Of a stretch of 64,000 nucleotides of DNA, positions 21,800-31,910 are shown piece after piece (the first letter of the stretch is position 1; every line of letters begins with the position of its first letter). Source of the DNA: Vermamoeba vermiformis. Taxonomy: Eukaryota; Tubulinea; Echinamoebida. Both the position numbers and the translations under genes were made by a program. The notes under the pieces were generated by a model that searched no databases, was not told where the DNA came from, and saw nothing but the letters and a program-made list of their open reading frames with translations. The stretch spans positions 388,256 to 452,255 of the forward strand of contig JBEWZL010000121.1 in NCBI GenBank assembly GCA_045837725.1. The letters run 5' to 3'.

Positions 21800-24026
21800 A
21801 TGGAAGTCACAAATCTTGCAGATATATCACTAGATCATTATAAAGACATAATTACCGACGAATTATACAATGATCTGCTCGAGAAGGTCAAACCATTTGT
21901 AGGCAAAACTGTTGTGCACTTCAATGCCACGGCAATTGGTGGTGGTGTCGCGGAGCTCTTGCAAGGCTTGGTATGTGTTATATTTAAATATATGATACCA
22001 ATACATCGCCTTTTGTGGCTTACATTTAAACCTGAGTTCCATAAAAGCCGATCTGAAAAATGACACGCGAAAATTATTTTCCTACTAGGCCGTATTTTAC
22101 AGCGACCTAGTCGTATAATTCCTTATTTAATATTGTTCTATTAATATCGCGGCTTATTTTCATTCCGTCGTGCATAATTGCGTTGCGAAAATTCGTCTCG
22201 AGACGACATCATTGGACTCACGTCTGACAGTTACTGACCAACCGATTACAATTAGGTACCACTCATGCGCAGTGTCGGAATTAATACTCGATGGTTCGTA
22301 ATTCCGCCAAAGTTCGAATCGTTCTTCAAGATCACGAAGAAGATCCACAACTGTTTGCAAGGCTCTGTCTCCTCGGAATTAACGAAAGAAGAGGAAAAAA
22401 CATATATAGAGACTAGCAAGCAACTCGCCGAGGTTATGAAAGAGGTCCACGCTGATTATTGGTTTGTGCACGATCCGCAACCTTTAGGCACCATTTCGTA
22501 CCTGGCTCAGAAGGTTAGTCTTTGCAAAAATTTATTCCACGTGGCGATTACTAAATTAATAACAGAGGGCGGATCTGAAGGCGATTTGGCGGTGTCATAT
22601 TGACTTGGCTGATGCCTCGTGCGAGTGCTGGCATTGGCTCCAGAGATTCGTCCGACACTGCGACATCACGATATTTTCAATGAAAGAATTCGTGCCACGT
22701 GGCTTCAGATCGCCGCATTTCATAGTACGTTCAGTGAATACTTGCAAAGATGAATTAAGTCTTCTAACTCGAACGGTTTTTTTCAGATGTTCCCCGCGAT
22801 AGATCCGCTTCGTCCTAAGAACAAGGAAATGTCGAGCGATGAAGCCAAGAGGATATTGAGGTACTTCGGGGTCGACACTAATAGGCCTGTTATTGCACAA
22901 GTCTCGCGATTCGATCCGTGGAAAGATCCAGTCGGTGTCATCAAGGCGTATAAACTGGCGAAGAAGCAGATCCCTGACTTGCAATTGATTCTCATGGGTC
23001 TCATTCAAGCACGAGGTAGATTTATATATCTATATTTAGGCCTTACCGTCGATACTAATAGTGCGCTAATGTGTCTAACATGGTATCTTTGTGCAGACGA
23101 TCCAGAACAAGAAGAGTACCTGAACAAATCGAAAGAGTATGCAGGCGATGACAAAGATGTGATTTTCATCTCAGATCCGAACAACTTGCCCGCTGACAAT
23201 GATACAGTCGTGAATGCAGTGCAGAGTGGATCCGACATCGTCATTCAGAAGTCGTTGCGCGAAGGATTTGGCTTGGTCGTCACTGAAGCAATGTGGAAAG
23301 GCAAGGCTGTAATCGCTGGAAGGTAAGCACCCAAAATTAGATTGGGCCATTTGAAATTTGACTTTGTCGTGGATGTGGGGCTGAAATCATTCTTTGTGGT
23401 GGATCCGTGCCCAGGCTCGGAAATAGGGACCCGAACTCTGAGTTGCGGAGCGTCTCGGGCACGACCACACTAACAAGAATGCACCGCTTCCCGTCCGATC
23501 AGCGAAGTTAAGCTTGTTCAGGCCTTCTTAGTACTGGGGTAGGAGACTACCTGGGAATCGGAGGTGTTGTGCTCTTTACTTTTTTGCTTTTTACTCTTTG
23601 ATCCTTCCTTCGCCGTAGTGCCAATAGTACTTACGTCTGAGTTGTTTCCAGTCCTTCCGCTGGATCTGCTGAATTTTTTAACTCAAGATCCAATTTTTTG
23701 TGCAAATAACTCGCAGTAAAATTAGTACTCATACTTTAATCTTTAGGGTTGGTGGCATTAAAGCCCAAATCGATGACGGCAAGACAGGTTTCTTGGTGGA
23801 TCCAGTCAACATTGAGGAGACAGCTGAAAAGATCGTGTATTTGATCTCTAACCCCGCAGCGTGCCAAAAGATCTCTGAAGCGGCACGAGAGAGTGTCAGA
23901 ATGAACTTCTTGTTGCCGAGAATGATGTACAATCATTTGTTGCTGTTCGCTGAACTTGACAAGATCAAGTACGAAGAACCGAGCTCCGAATCGGAGTCTG
24001 AGGGTACCGTTGTACAGCAGTCATAG
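21800..24026 (+). CDS. GT4 glycosyltransferase, trehalose-synthase (TreT-like) type
   Basis: Six exons: 21800-21970, 22256-22513, 22581-22724 (an acceptor at 22566 is also possible), 22787-23015, 23097-23322, 23747-24026; about 435 aa. It has the GT-B fold order of trehalose glycosyltransferring synthases and phosphorylases: VVHFNATAIGGGVAELLQ, GINTRWFVI, FVHDPQPLG, WRCHIDLAD, FPAIDPL, QVSRFDPWKDPVGVI, then the EX7E-type motif REGFGLVVTEAMW and VGGIKAQIDDGKTGFLV. These enzymes use an NDP-glucose or glucose-1-phosphate donor to form trehalose, so a role in trehalose metabolism is inferred. The C-terminus is acidic. The last intron (424 bp) is by far the longest and contains a 5S rRNA gene on the same strand. 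Confidence 0.82.
23457..23574 (+). rRNA. 5S ribosomal RNA gene
   Basis: 118 nt. The 5' end (GGGCACGAC) pairs with the 3' end (GTTGTGCTC) as a 9-bp helix I with G-U pairs. Internal landmarks match the eukaryotic 5S promoter and structure. The A-box-like GATCAGCGAAGTTAAGC and the C-box TTAGTACTGGGGTAGGAGAC are followed by TACCTGGGAATC, all at the expected spacing. A run of six T follows at 23580-23585, as for RNA polymerase III termination. The gene lies wholly inside the last intron of the GT4 gene, in the same orientation. Confidence 0.93.
23580..23585 (+). terminator. RNA polymerase III terminator of the 5S gene
   Basis: TTTTTT six bases after the 5S 3' end. A second T-run follows shortly after. 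Both are on the sense strand of the 5S gene. Confidence 0.8.
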
Positions 24027-24396
24027 TCAAGCATAGGATAATATACTATAGTGTATTCTCAAATAATAAACGCTTATTTATTCTCCTATTATACAAACTT
24101 GAGTTACTTGTACTGACACTGTCCATCTATCTTGTAATGATAAGAATGTCACATTGGAACTTATTGCGCGTTTACTCAAATCGATTTAAACGCTCTCTGA
24201 TTGGTCAATTTTGTTACGAAAATGGAAATTGCGAAATCATCGACAAGCTTAAAATCGAAAACGTTTCTATCCATTCCAACTCAGTTAATTGTACAGAATA
24301 CCGCATAGGAGGTGCTTATTGTAGTCATTTGATAGACTCTTTCGGACCTTCTTATTGTCATAATTCTTTAGTTTTGTATTTTATATTTCTTTCGAT

Positions 24397-25939
24397 ATGT
24401 CGCAACAGAACTTGTATCCGCCAATTGAAGGCGAAACTAGCGTGCCTACTGATTACACTCCGACTCCTGGCGCTGAGCCTGTGAGCAATGTCGATGAAGA
24501 TGTAATCCAGGCGGGATTGAACAAGTTCAAATCCATCAGCCGTGCTTTCCAATTGCACTTATTGATTGCATTCAGCGTTTGTAGTTTATTATTTTTCAGT
24601 AAGTACTCTTCTAATTAATTTCTATCTTTTTTTCGCATCCGAAAAAACGAAATAAAAATCTGATTTATTTGCTTATTGGTTATTTTATTAAAAATACTAT
24701 GCGCATAGCATGAAGATGATTTTCATCATGATTAAAAAATATTTTAATTAAAGAAACTTTTTTTCGATTGATTTTGCGATCTAACCCGTATCTTTAGTTT
24801 GGCATTGGTCTGTTGAACCCAATCCACAAGACGGTTTTTGGTGGTAAGTGCTCGATAACAATCGTTAAATCGATCACATTCTTCGTACTCTTTAATCGAT
24901 CAGAAATTTTCGATCCGGATTCCTTGCCCACATTTCAGGAAAACCAAATGGTTAATTAATACTTATATGAATAGGTGGGTCTATCCTTTCTTCTTCTTCG
25001 CGATGACTTTGAGTGCACATTACTTCTTTGGCGCCAAGCAATATTACGAAGGAGTTTTGGCGCTTGTTGTGATTGCTAACGTGATGATGTTTATGACTTG
25101 GGGCCTTACTAAGTCCACTGGTAAGTACTACATATCATTCATATTGATCGTGCAGCCGTTGGACTGAGATCCAGCCCGTTACAAATTTATTGATCCTGGA
25201 TGTGGTTGCTTACAAATGATTCCAGGTTGGTGGTTTATCTTCCCTATGTTCGGCTCAGCTATGGTGCTCGTTGTCATTCAAAAGCTGATCACTGGCAGCA
25301 AGACCTGGTTCCAAGTTATTACGCACGAGTACGCTTTGATCAACGGCATGTTGTTCTTGACTTGGCTCACTTTCGGCCAGGTAATTAATACTACTTATAA
25401 CAATATTATAGGGTCTATGCTATTATTTGCGGAGTTGATTCAATTTTAAGAAATTTTTTGTACACGCGTTAGATGCAGATCTGCAGTTTATTTTTCTACG
25501 AACAAAGAGGTTTTTAATCAATATACTTATTTAATTATATTAGGGCTTCCCTTGGTTCATCTACCCGTTGTTCTTGCTCGCTCTCCCGTTGATTGTGTAC
25601 CGTTTGAAGTACGTCCACAATGAGACCCGCACGTGGGTTATGGTCGGTGTAGTGCTGTTGGACATCAACATCGTCTTGTTCCTCACTTGGGGATTCACTA
25701 ACGTCGCCTTCCCCTGGTGGCCCTTCCCTGCAGCTGCTTCTTTGGCCCTCGTCGTGTGGTTGTACATGCGCTGGAAGAACGGTGTCGGACAATTCGAGCG
25801 CGTTGGTAATTACAACCCGTCGCAAGTCTACGATCCTGTAGATGCTACTCCCCAAGCTGCCCCTCAATACTTTGTGGCACCACAGAACGATGCTGTCGCT
25901 GAGGTCTATCCGCCTTACAACAGCGCTACTAACGTCTAA
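24397..25939 (+). CDS. Multi-pass membrane protein built from repeated two-helix units
   Basis: Five exons: 24397-24598, 24798-24843, 24975-25120, 25226-25380, 25544-25939; 314 aa. After a polar, Pro-rich N-terminus and one helix, the protein repeats a unit four times (the last partial). Each unit begins with an aromatic-rich start (FWWWVYPFFFFAM, GWWFIFPMFGSAM, GFPWFIYPLFFLA, FPWWPFPAAAS). It continues with a positively charged or His-containing helix end, and then a second helix closing on FMTWGLT, FLTWLTFG or FLTWGFT. The start motif resembles the bacterial 2TM domain (WW..P..GW...L..H), which is only an analogy from memory. A cytosolic Pro/Gln tail ends the protein. The function is unknown; a transporter or scaffold is possible. 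Intron positions fall near the unit boundaries. Confidence 0.75.
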
Positions 25940-26315
25940 AAGTAGATCCGATTATTAATTACCTTGTACGTATTGCGATTAAAATTTTTGCTTATTAATT
26001 GTACAACGGCGTTTATTATCATTGAGAAAGCAAAGCATAATGCTGGTCAATTCCATATAATTTACAAGTTGACATTCGGATCGGACTTGATCCGGATCGC
26101 GAAACTATATTGTGGATTAGATGTCCGTAAGGGGTTCTACCATAGCATGAAACGCATTATATAGAAGATTGGTCTCAAACAATTCCACTGCTTTATTATA
26201 ACACAGAACGTACTACACGACCAAGTGCGTCTTTCGCTGACCAATCACGGCTCAGAATACCGCGGCTTAAAGGCTAGAATAAGTGTCAGTTCATCGCGTG
26301 TGTGCCGGCACAGTG
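25940..26315. other. Convergent intergenic region
   Basis: 376 bp between the 3' end of the repeat-helix membrane protein and the 3' end of the minus-strand gene. No gene or RNA was recognised. Confidence 0.4.
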
Positions 26316-27943
26316 TCAGCCAGTGGCAATGGTAGGTTCGGGCAGACTAACACCAATCGATTGTAATATCTGCCGCGCGTATTCTGTGAGTGCTGCGACG
26401 TCTTTTTCGTACAAGAAGCACATGAACAACGAGTGCCGGTCTGAAAGTCTTGGTTTCAGGCCAATTGACAGCCAGTACGGAATGTAGCTCGTCAAATCGT
26501 CCATTGAACTTCCGCTATGCACGGCGCTCACTTCAAAGTTTTTTGTTGGTTCGTTTTCTTTCTTAATCAAGGTAACCAATACTTGCGCGTCCGCAGAAAG
26601 AGATTTTACGTGGATGCTCTCGGATGCACCAATTGTCGTCAATAAATTCAGCTTGCTGCCATCAAAAAATTCAATATCCGAGACCTCGTAATTTCTATCG
26701 TTCTGTTTGGGCAATAATACTAGCACTCCATCGACTAGCGACAATTGTTCTTTAAGACTTAATAACGTCTCTATACCAAATTTGGTAATAACGAGCACGT
26801 TCCATTCATGAATAGTACGACGCCTCCATAGTTGAAAATTTCTTGAGGCTACTTCTTGTGTAAATTGCTGCTGCTCCAATACTGTTCGTAATAACTGGAT
26901 GTGCTCTTGACTGAACGAAATTATATTGGCTTGAAAAATCGTTTGCGTAGCGTTGTTGTCGTATTTGAGTGTACTTTGCTGGTCCAGATCTCGCCGCATC
27001 TGATCCAGAGTGATATTGAACCGATGAAATTTCATTCGATACGGTCCGTGACGTGCTGACGTAAATAATATAATTATTACTATATTCAATAATAATATTA
27101 TTATTGCATTAAGCAAAATTAAGCGGAAAAATAATAGGCAACGAAAATAAATTTGTACACTAATGTACGCGTTAAACATACCTGTCGGGCGGTATTAATA
27201 CGTCTATTATAAAACTGAAGTTGAAATTTCCGCTGGTAAACTCAAAATAACGTGGTCCTGTTTGCTTCGGAGTGTGAATCTGAAACAGCGTGGAGCTTTC
27301 TAGGGCATTGACTTTTTCAATTTTAACTGGATTCCTCTCAGGCTGTATTTTTAATGAGCAATTGGCTATGCCTATCAAAATCCAATAAACGGTGCGGATC
27401 TGCAGCGTTGTAGAACTGTCAAAGATTCTGCCAATTTGTTTGATTTTGTTGCATATATCGTCGACTGATTTTCGTTTAGTGCCTATTGATTTCTTGTTTG
27501 CATATAAAATTAGCGTTTGATGGGCCAAGCTTGTTTCATTTTGTTCGCTACTTTCGGAAAAACCATTGAAACTGAAGGAAGGCTCGACTGCGTAGCTAAA
27601 TTGCGTATCATATTGAAAAGCCTCTGATAAGGCAGTAATTATGTTGGCATCAGAAGTGCCCTCAACGTCCACTCGCGCTCGTTTTGGTTGTGTTTGCCTT
27701 TCGAAAAACAATTAATTAATAGTGAACTTACGAGAAGTTTAGCGACGTTATAATGCTTGTTAATGCTAGATATAAGGTATTCTAAAGCAAATAGTACCCG
27801 TTCTCGTCTTCGTCCTGCGCATCAGATTCAGTTATTTCTGAGTACTTCCTTTTCATAGACGGGGCTTCTACTGTCATTGCCGACCCGATTGTGGTTCTAG
27901 TCGTATCGTTTCTGTTATCTTCAACCATGTCTCTTGTTCGCAT
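26316..27943 (-). CDS. Unrecognised protein(s); one gene with an unresolved junction or two genes
   Basis: Exon 27798-27943 starts with MRTRDMVEDN and joins 27182-27697 cleanly. That part is charged, then holds helices and strands (HTPKQTGPRYFEFTSGNFNF). A second long frame, 26316-27056, follows with RMKFHRFNITLDQMRRDL, SQEHIQLLRTVLEQQQ, RTIHEWNVLVITKFG and a terminal region ending in SLPEPTIATG. The obvious splice (GTATGT donor at 27181, CGTCAG acceptor at 27057) joins the two frames out of phase. So either an exon is missed, the first gene simply runs on to its stop near 27172, or the second starts separately at an ATG near 27034. I recognise no family. Both halves look like real coding sequence from length and amino-acid composition. 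Confidence 0.45.
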
Positions 27944-28476
27944 CTGTGTTTATTAAAATTTAAAAAGTCCGGCCGGAACAGAGCGGCCGTAATACCACAA
28001 AAATGAGTACAATGATTGCTCATTGTTGGATTGAAGATTACTGGGTGATATCATCAAATAAATGAAACGATCCAACGTCGATCCGGGCCAGCTTTGACCG
28101 ATCAAATTATCTGTCCTCCAAAAATTGTTCTGTTCGTGTTGGTAAAATGAGCGCTAATATTACATTTATTTTTTTACCTCTATGTCAAGTCACTACCACA
28201 ATGCAGCACAAACATGTTGTGTTTCTCTTTGCTTTCCGGATGCTGCCTGTCAGTAATTCTAAATTAACTACCCAAAATGGCGTGCCGGTATTTTCTATGT
28301 CGTGTTGCATCGTTAAAGAATATTTGTTTTCCTTGGGCATTCCTATTCTTCAGCCACGTGCGTGTCATTTTTTTTCTTTTAGGAAAGGCAAGGTGAAACT
28401 TCAAAGCTAGTTGCGAGGATACCACCAATAGCACATCTTCTGTTCGGATATTTTTCTATTTACAGAATCTGCCATC
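27944..28476. promoter_or_regulatory. Divergent upstream region
   Basis: 533 bp between the divergent starts at 27943 (-) and 28477 (+). A small open frame at 28147-28410 is not supported as a gene; it has no similarity that I recognise. A pyrimidine tract plus TTACAG just before the ATG at 28477 suggests an acceptor of a 5' UTR intron. Confidence 0.35.
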
Positions 28477-28750
28477 ATGAGCCAAAATACGAATTCAAAT
28501 CCAATCCAAAACATCGTCTCAGAACTAGATGAGGCCAAGAATAGTTTTGAGAGTCTTAAAATACAAGGCACGAGTAGCGAGCATCAAGGTCAGTAGAAAT
28601 CATAACATTCAGAACGAAATTTTCCTTTACTGATCGCAGATGTTCTTAGAGCTTGTAGCGCTATTGCTTGGTATATGCTACAACCGGGTCGACATGTTAA
28701 ACAAGATCATCACTAAGCAAAACGAAGACAAAGAGAATAATCCGAATTAA
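28477..28750 (+). CDS. Small helical protein, unrecognised
   Basis: Two exons, 28477-28588 and 28650-28750; 70 aa. The product is MSQNTNSNPIQNIVSELDE followed by a helix, then after the splice ELVALLLGICYNRVDMLNKI and a charged end. An alternative acceptor 10 bp upstream (28640) gives a different, shorter C-terminus. I prefer the later one because it continues the amphipathic helix. It may be a subunit of a larger complex, but the family was not recognised. Confidence 0.5.
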
Positions 28751-28847
28751 ATTACAAAAAAAATTGCTGTATACTTTGTAAAATACGAGCCGCGGATATT
28801 TGTAAATTCAAAATCGCTTTATTTAATATACATAATAAATATTTGAA

Positions 28848-29334
28848 CTAATTGTTGTACTCCAAAATATGGTTGTCTTTGTTGGATGAAGAATTCAAAC
28901 TCCATCCAAAAAGGAGCGCTAGGCTGCGAAATAAATCCCAACATTCGTTGTTATTCAAATTTTCGGCTCTGATTTCGTCTTCTGCAATTTGCTTCAATTC
29001 ATTTGGCAACCAGTCCGAATTTGCTTGCAAAATTTGTTGGGCAAATACATTCGTGTAGTTGGTCTTAGGAGGTTTGTCTGTTTCTATATATATTATTACT
29101 ATAATCAAATATATATATTTGACGCTGCTTACCATCAACGGATATGTTTTTGGGGACCGCGGTCTGAGGACAAGGCATCTTCAAGTGAATGGGCGCAAAG
29201 AGGAGCTTGTTGGAGATAATTTCGAGGTCGTTATTCAGTTGCTGCAGCTCCTGAGTAATAGCTGCGTCTATAAATAAGGATTGAGCCCGCTGAAAGATCT
29301 GGATTTTGTTTGACTTACCTGCTGCGTTGTCCAT
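28848..29334 (-). CDS. Small protein, unrecognised
   Basis: Three exons, 29319-29334 (16 bp), 29133-29267, 28848-29083; 128 aa. It begins MDNAADAAITQELQQLNNDL, has a helix then a Pro/Cys segment (LKMPCPQTAVPKN), then helices NVFAQQILQANSDWLPNELK and NNECWDLFRSLALLFGWSL. The phases are consistent. It converges tail to tail with the gene at 28477-28750 (97 bp apart). No family was recognised. Size and helix pattern would suit a small complex subunit, but that is only inference. Confidence 0.55.
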
Positions 29335-29964
29335 AGCGTTGGCTTAATACAAATAGCAGCTAGCATTGCTAGTCTCTTTAAATACGTAGCCTGTATCGGA
29401 GCAAATTTGACGAAAGTCACGTAAATTTCGATCAGTTAAAGATCTGGCAACAACGGTTCGGCGTTTCCCGAGCTAAACGAAAAGGTTATCTCGAAGTACG
29501 TACTTCAAATTAATGCAAGGACGCGAGGACGTTCAAGAAATTAACGGTTGCGAAAGGCGGGAGTGACATGAGGTATGGATGCGTGCGGATGAAAAAAATT
29601 GAACTATAACGGCCAGCAAAAAAGGTAGAAAACTAGGGCAGGTAATTTTTTGAAATTATCTGTTCGGCCACATAATACAAAGAGGTGAGTATTACCTTGA
29701 ATTTCTTCGTTTTGCCCTGTCACTCCGAATTTCCGGGAGTTCTCTGCCAGTTATTTTTATTCCGCTGTCACCTGTGAACCTGATTATGCTGCTAAGAGCT
29801 TCTTAGTTGCGTAGGAGGACGTTATCAGACATAATATCAGTGAATTCAACATAGTAGAAGAAAAAATTGAAAAGGATTTTTTGGGCTTGACCTGTCAAGT
29901 CCGATTGCAAACTGGTAATAACAGCCTGCTATATAAAGGGAACTGCTCAACGCAAAATAACAAT
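29335..29964. other. Intergenic stretch
   Basis: 630 bp between the small protein start (29334) and the 3' end of the LRR gene (29965). No coding sequence or RNA gene was recognised. Confidence 0.4.
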
Positions 29965-31584
29965 TTATTTGCTTATAAGTTGCGTTGCTAGCTCGACGTT
30001 GTAAAATTCAAATATTTTGAGCCAGATCTCCAACGGCAGCACGGATCCAGTCCTCAATATATTCGACAATATAATAGTAATAACACCTCGCTGTTGTATG
30101 TTCCGTCGAAGCCACAAGTCAATTCTGTAATCGCTTGACCAGGGCTTGAAGTACAATAATGTCGTGTTAATAGGGATCAATTCATTAACAACCAACTCTA
30201 TGCACGAATTTACGCTTAAAGATGCTGCTAATGACATTTCCAAATATAGTAATGTTTTGTTGACTTTGAGAACTTCGACAATTATTTTGAATCGATGTAC
30301 TTCTACTACTCGCGACGGTGATTCAGTGAGTGTAAGGCTTTGAATGTGCTTATTGACTAGTAACATATTACATATAGCACTGATCTTGGGGTCTGATAAT
30401 GAAGCATTCCTAAATGATAGTTTTTTCAGTTTGGTGTTGTTTTTTAATCCATTTGCCAAGTCAGTCATTGTCTCTAGGCTGAGTGCAGTAACAATGTCTA
30501 ATTCGTTCACGTGACAATTCTCTGAATTTAATCCTTCGACTAATGTTTGCATGTCAACACCGACCATCGTGTGCAAGTGTAGTTTGGTCAAGTTGCCAGT
30601 CATAACTGCTTGCCCCAAATTACCTGGCTGAAATGCTGTATTTACGCCGTTATATGCGAAAAGTGAGAGTGATCGGAGGTTGACACTTAAAAAGTTGACA
30701 CTTTGACACTTTGACGCTGTCAACTTGAAAAACGTTCCTCGTTCACACGTCAAATCAGTAATTGTAGTATTTGATTGCAGAGCCTCGGTCAATGGTTCGG
30801 TTAAATAGAAGTTGGTTATATCTAATGTCTTGAGCTTGGTCAGTTTGTAAAGGGATCTCGCAAATTGATTGGACAAGTGTTGCTGTTTGACGTTGTTAAT
30901 AACGAGCTTTGTGAGGTTAAAATATCCCTCGATGGCTTCTAAGAATTTACTACTCTTAGCGTCCATCCACGTAAAATCTCTAAGCTGAAGTTCGACCAGA
31001 TTTGTTTTCGGATTTACTTTTTCGAGATCTACAAGGTTGTAACCAACGTCTTTGCCGCTAAGAATTAACTTTGTTAGCGAGGTATTAGCTGCTATTGCTG
31101 GAATCGTGTCATGTAGTGCATGTTTAACGTTATCTATTTTCAAAGATTTTAAGTTGGAGCAGATCTTCATTGTTTCGACTAATTGCTGGCAATATTCCTT
31201 GCTTATACCTCGTATTAGCCTTAAATGTATCATCGCTGGTTCTTTGAGCAGTAATTTGCATAAATGCGAAACAGCGTGGCCTCGCAGATCCACGACCAAA
31301 AATGCTATCTCTTCCAGTGTGCTTATTTTCAATAATTTTGAACATATAACTGCACCATCATCTACAAATCTTGTATTTTTGAATATTATAGACTTGATTG
31401 ACGGCTTGATAAGCTTGAAGAATCGTTCATTAGAGGATTTGCCAAAACTGCAACGGATGACCTCGATCTTGTTGACTGATGCGAGCAATTTTTTGTTTTT
31501 TTCCAAGAAGGTAATTATTTGCTGCAAATTAGGCTCGTCTAGCTGTTGAAATACGATGCTGGATAATTTCTTGCTGATCTCCAA
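29965..31584 (-). CDS. Leucine-rich repeat protein with C-terminal F-box-like segment
   Basis: One long exon encodes at least 530 aa of ribonuclease-inhibitor-type LRRs (for example LKSLKIDNVK, LTKLILSGK, LTKLVINNVK, LKTLDITNF, LTKLHLHTM, LKKLSFRNASL, IQSLTLTES). It ends in GSVLPLEIWLKIFEFYNVEL, which resembles an F-box core (LP.EI...I..F) but sits at the C-terminus, unlike most F-box/LRR proteins. The long frame has no in-frame ATG at its 5' end (position 31584 is TTG), so one or more short 5' exons are missing from this call. A candidate is an ATG at 31759 followed by AGGAATG|GTAAGA. Function: probable protein-interaction scaffold or ubiquitin-ligase adaptor. Confidence 0.65.
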   Translation of the reverse strand: MEISKKLSSIVFQQLDEPNLQQIITFLEKNKKLLASVNKIEVIRCSFGKSSNERFFKLIKPSIKSIIFKNTRFVDDGAVICSKLLKISTLEEIAFLVVDLRGHAVSHLCKLLLKEPAMIHLRLIRGISKEYCQQLVETMKICSNLKSLKIDNVKHALHDTIPAIAANTSLTKLILSGKDVGYNLVDLEKVNPKTNLVELQLRDFTWMDAKSSKFLEAIEGYFNLTKLVINNVKQQHLSNQFARSLYKLTKLKTLDITNFYLTEPLTEALQSNTTITDLTCERGTFFKLTASKCQSVNFLSVNLRSLSLFAYNGVNTAFQPGNLGQAVMTGNLTKLHLHTMVGVDMQTLVEGLNSENCHVNELDIVTALSLETMTDLANGLKNNTKLKKLSFRNASLSDPKISAICNMLLVNKHIQSLTLTESPSRVVEVHRFKIIVEVLKVNKTLLYLEMSLAASLSVNSCIELVVNELIPINTTLLYFKPWSSDYRIDLWLRRNIQQRGVITIILSNILRTGSVLPLEIWLKIFEFYNVELATQLISK

Positions 31585-31910
31585 TACACGCGCTGTATTC
31601 TTGCCAGTGCGCTACTTTGCTTTCTGTGATTACAATCGTATCCTAATAATTATAAAAATTATTATTTCGATAATTATCAACCTTTTGGCAAAGTTCTAAC
31701 TCGCAATCCCCGAGGAGATGGCAGGCGATCTGGTTGTCTTACCATTCCTTTCGCTGCATCTATTAAATTATGTACATTGCAGCAACTACAAGTCGTTAGT
31801 TGTGCCTGTTTTCTTATTAGAAAGGTTAATAATGAAAAAATTACGCGAAAATCTTTGGCCTTGGAAACAAAACTATCCGCACTATATTTACATTATCATA
31901 TTTACAATAT

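Noticed and set aside
28147-28410. Plus-strand frame of 87 codons upstream of the small helical protein.
   Set aside because: It more likely lies in the 5' UTR or promoter. Its composition is not protein-like and no junction links it to the next exon in phase.
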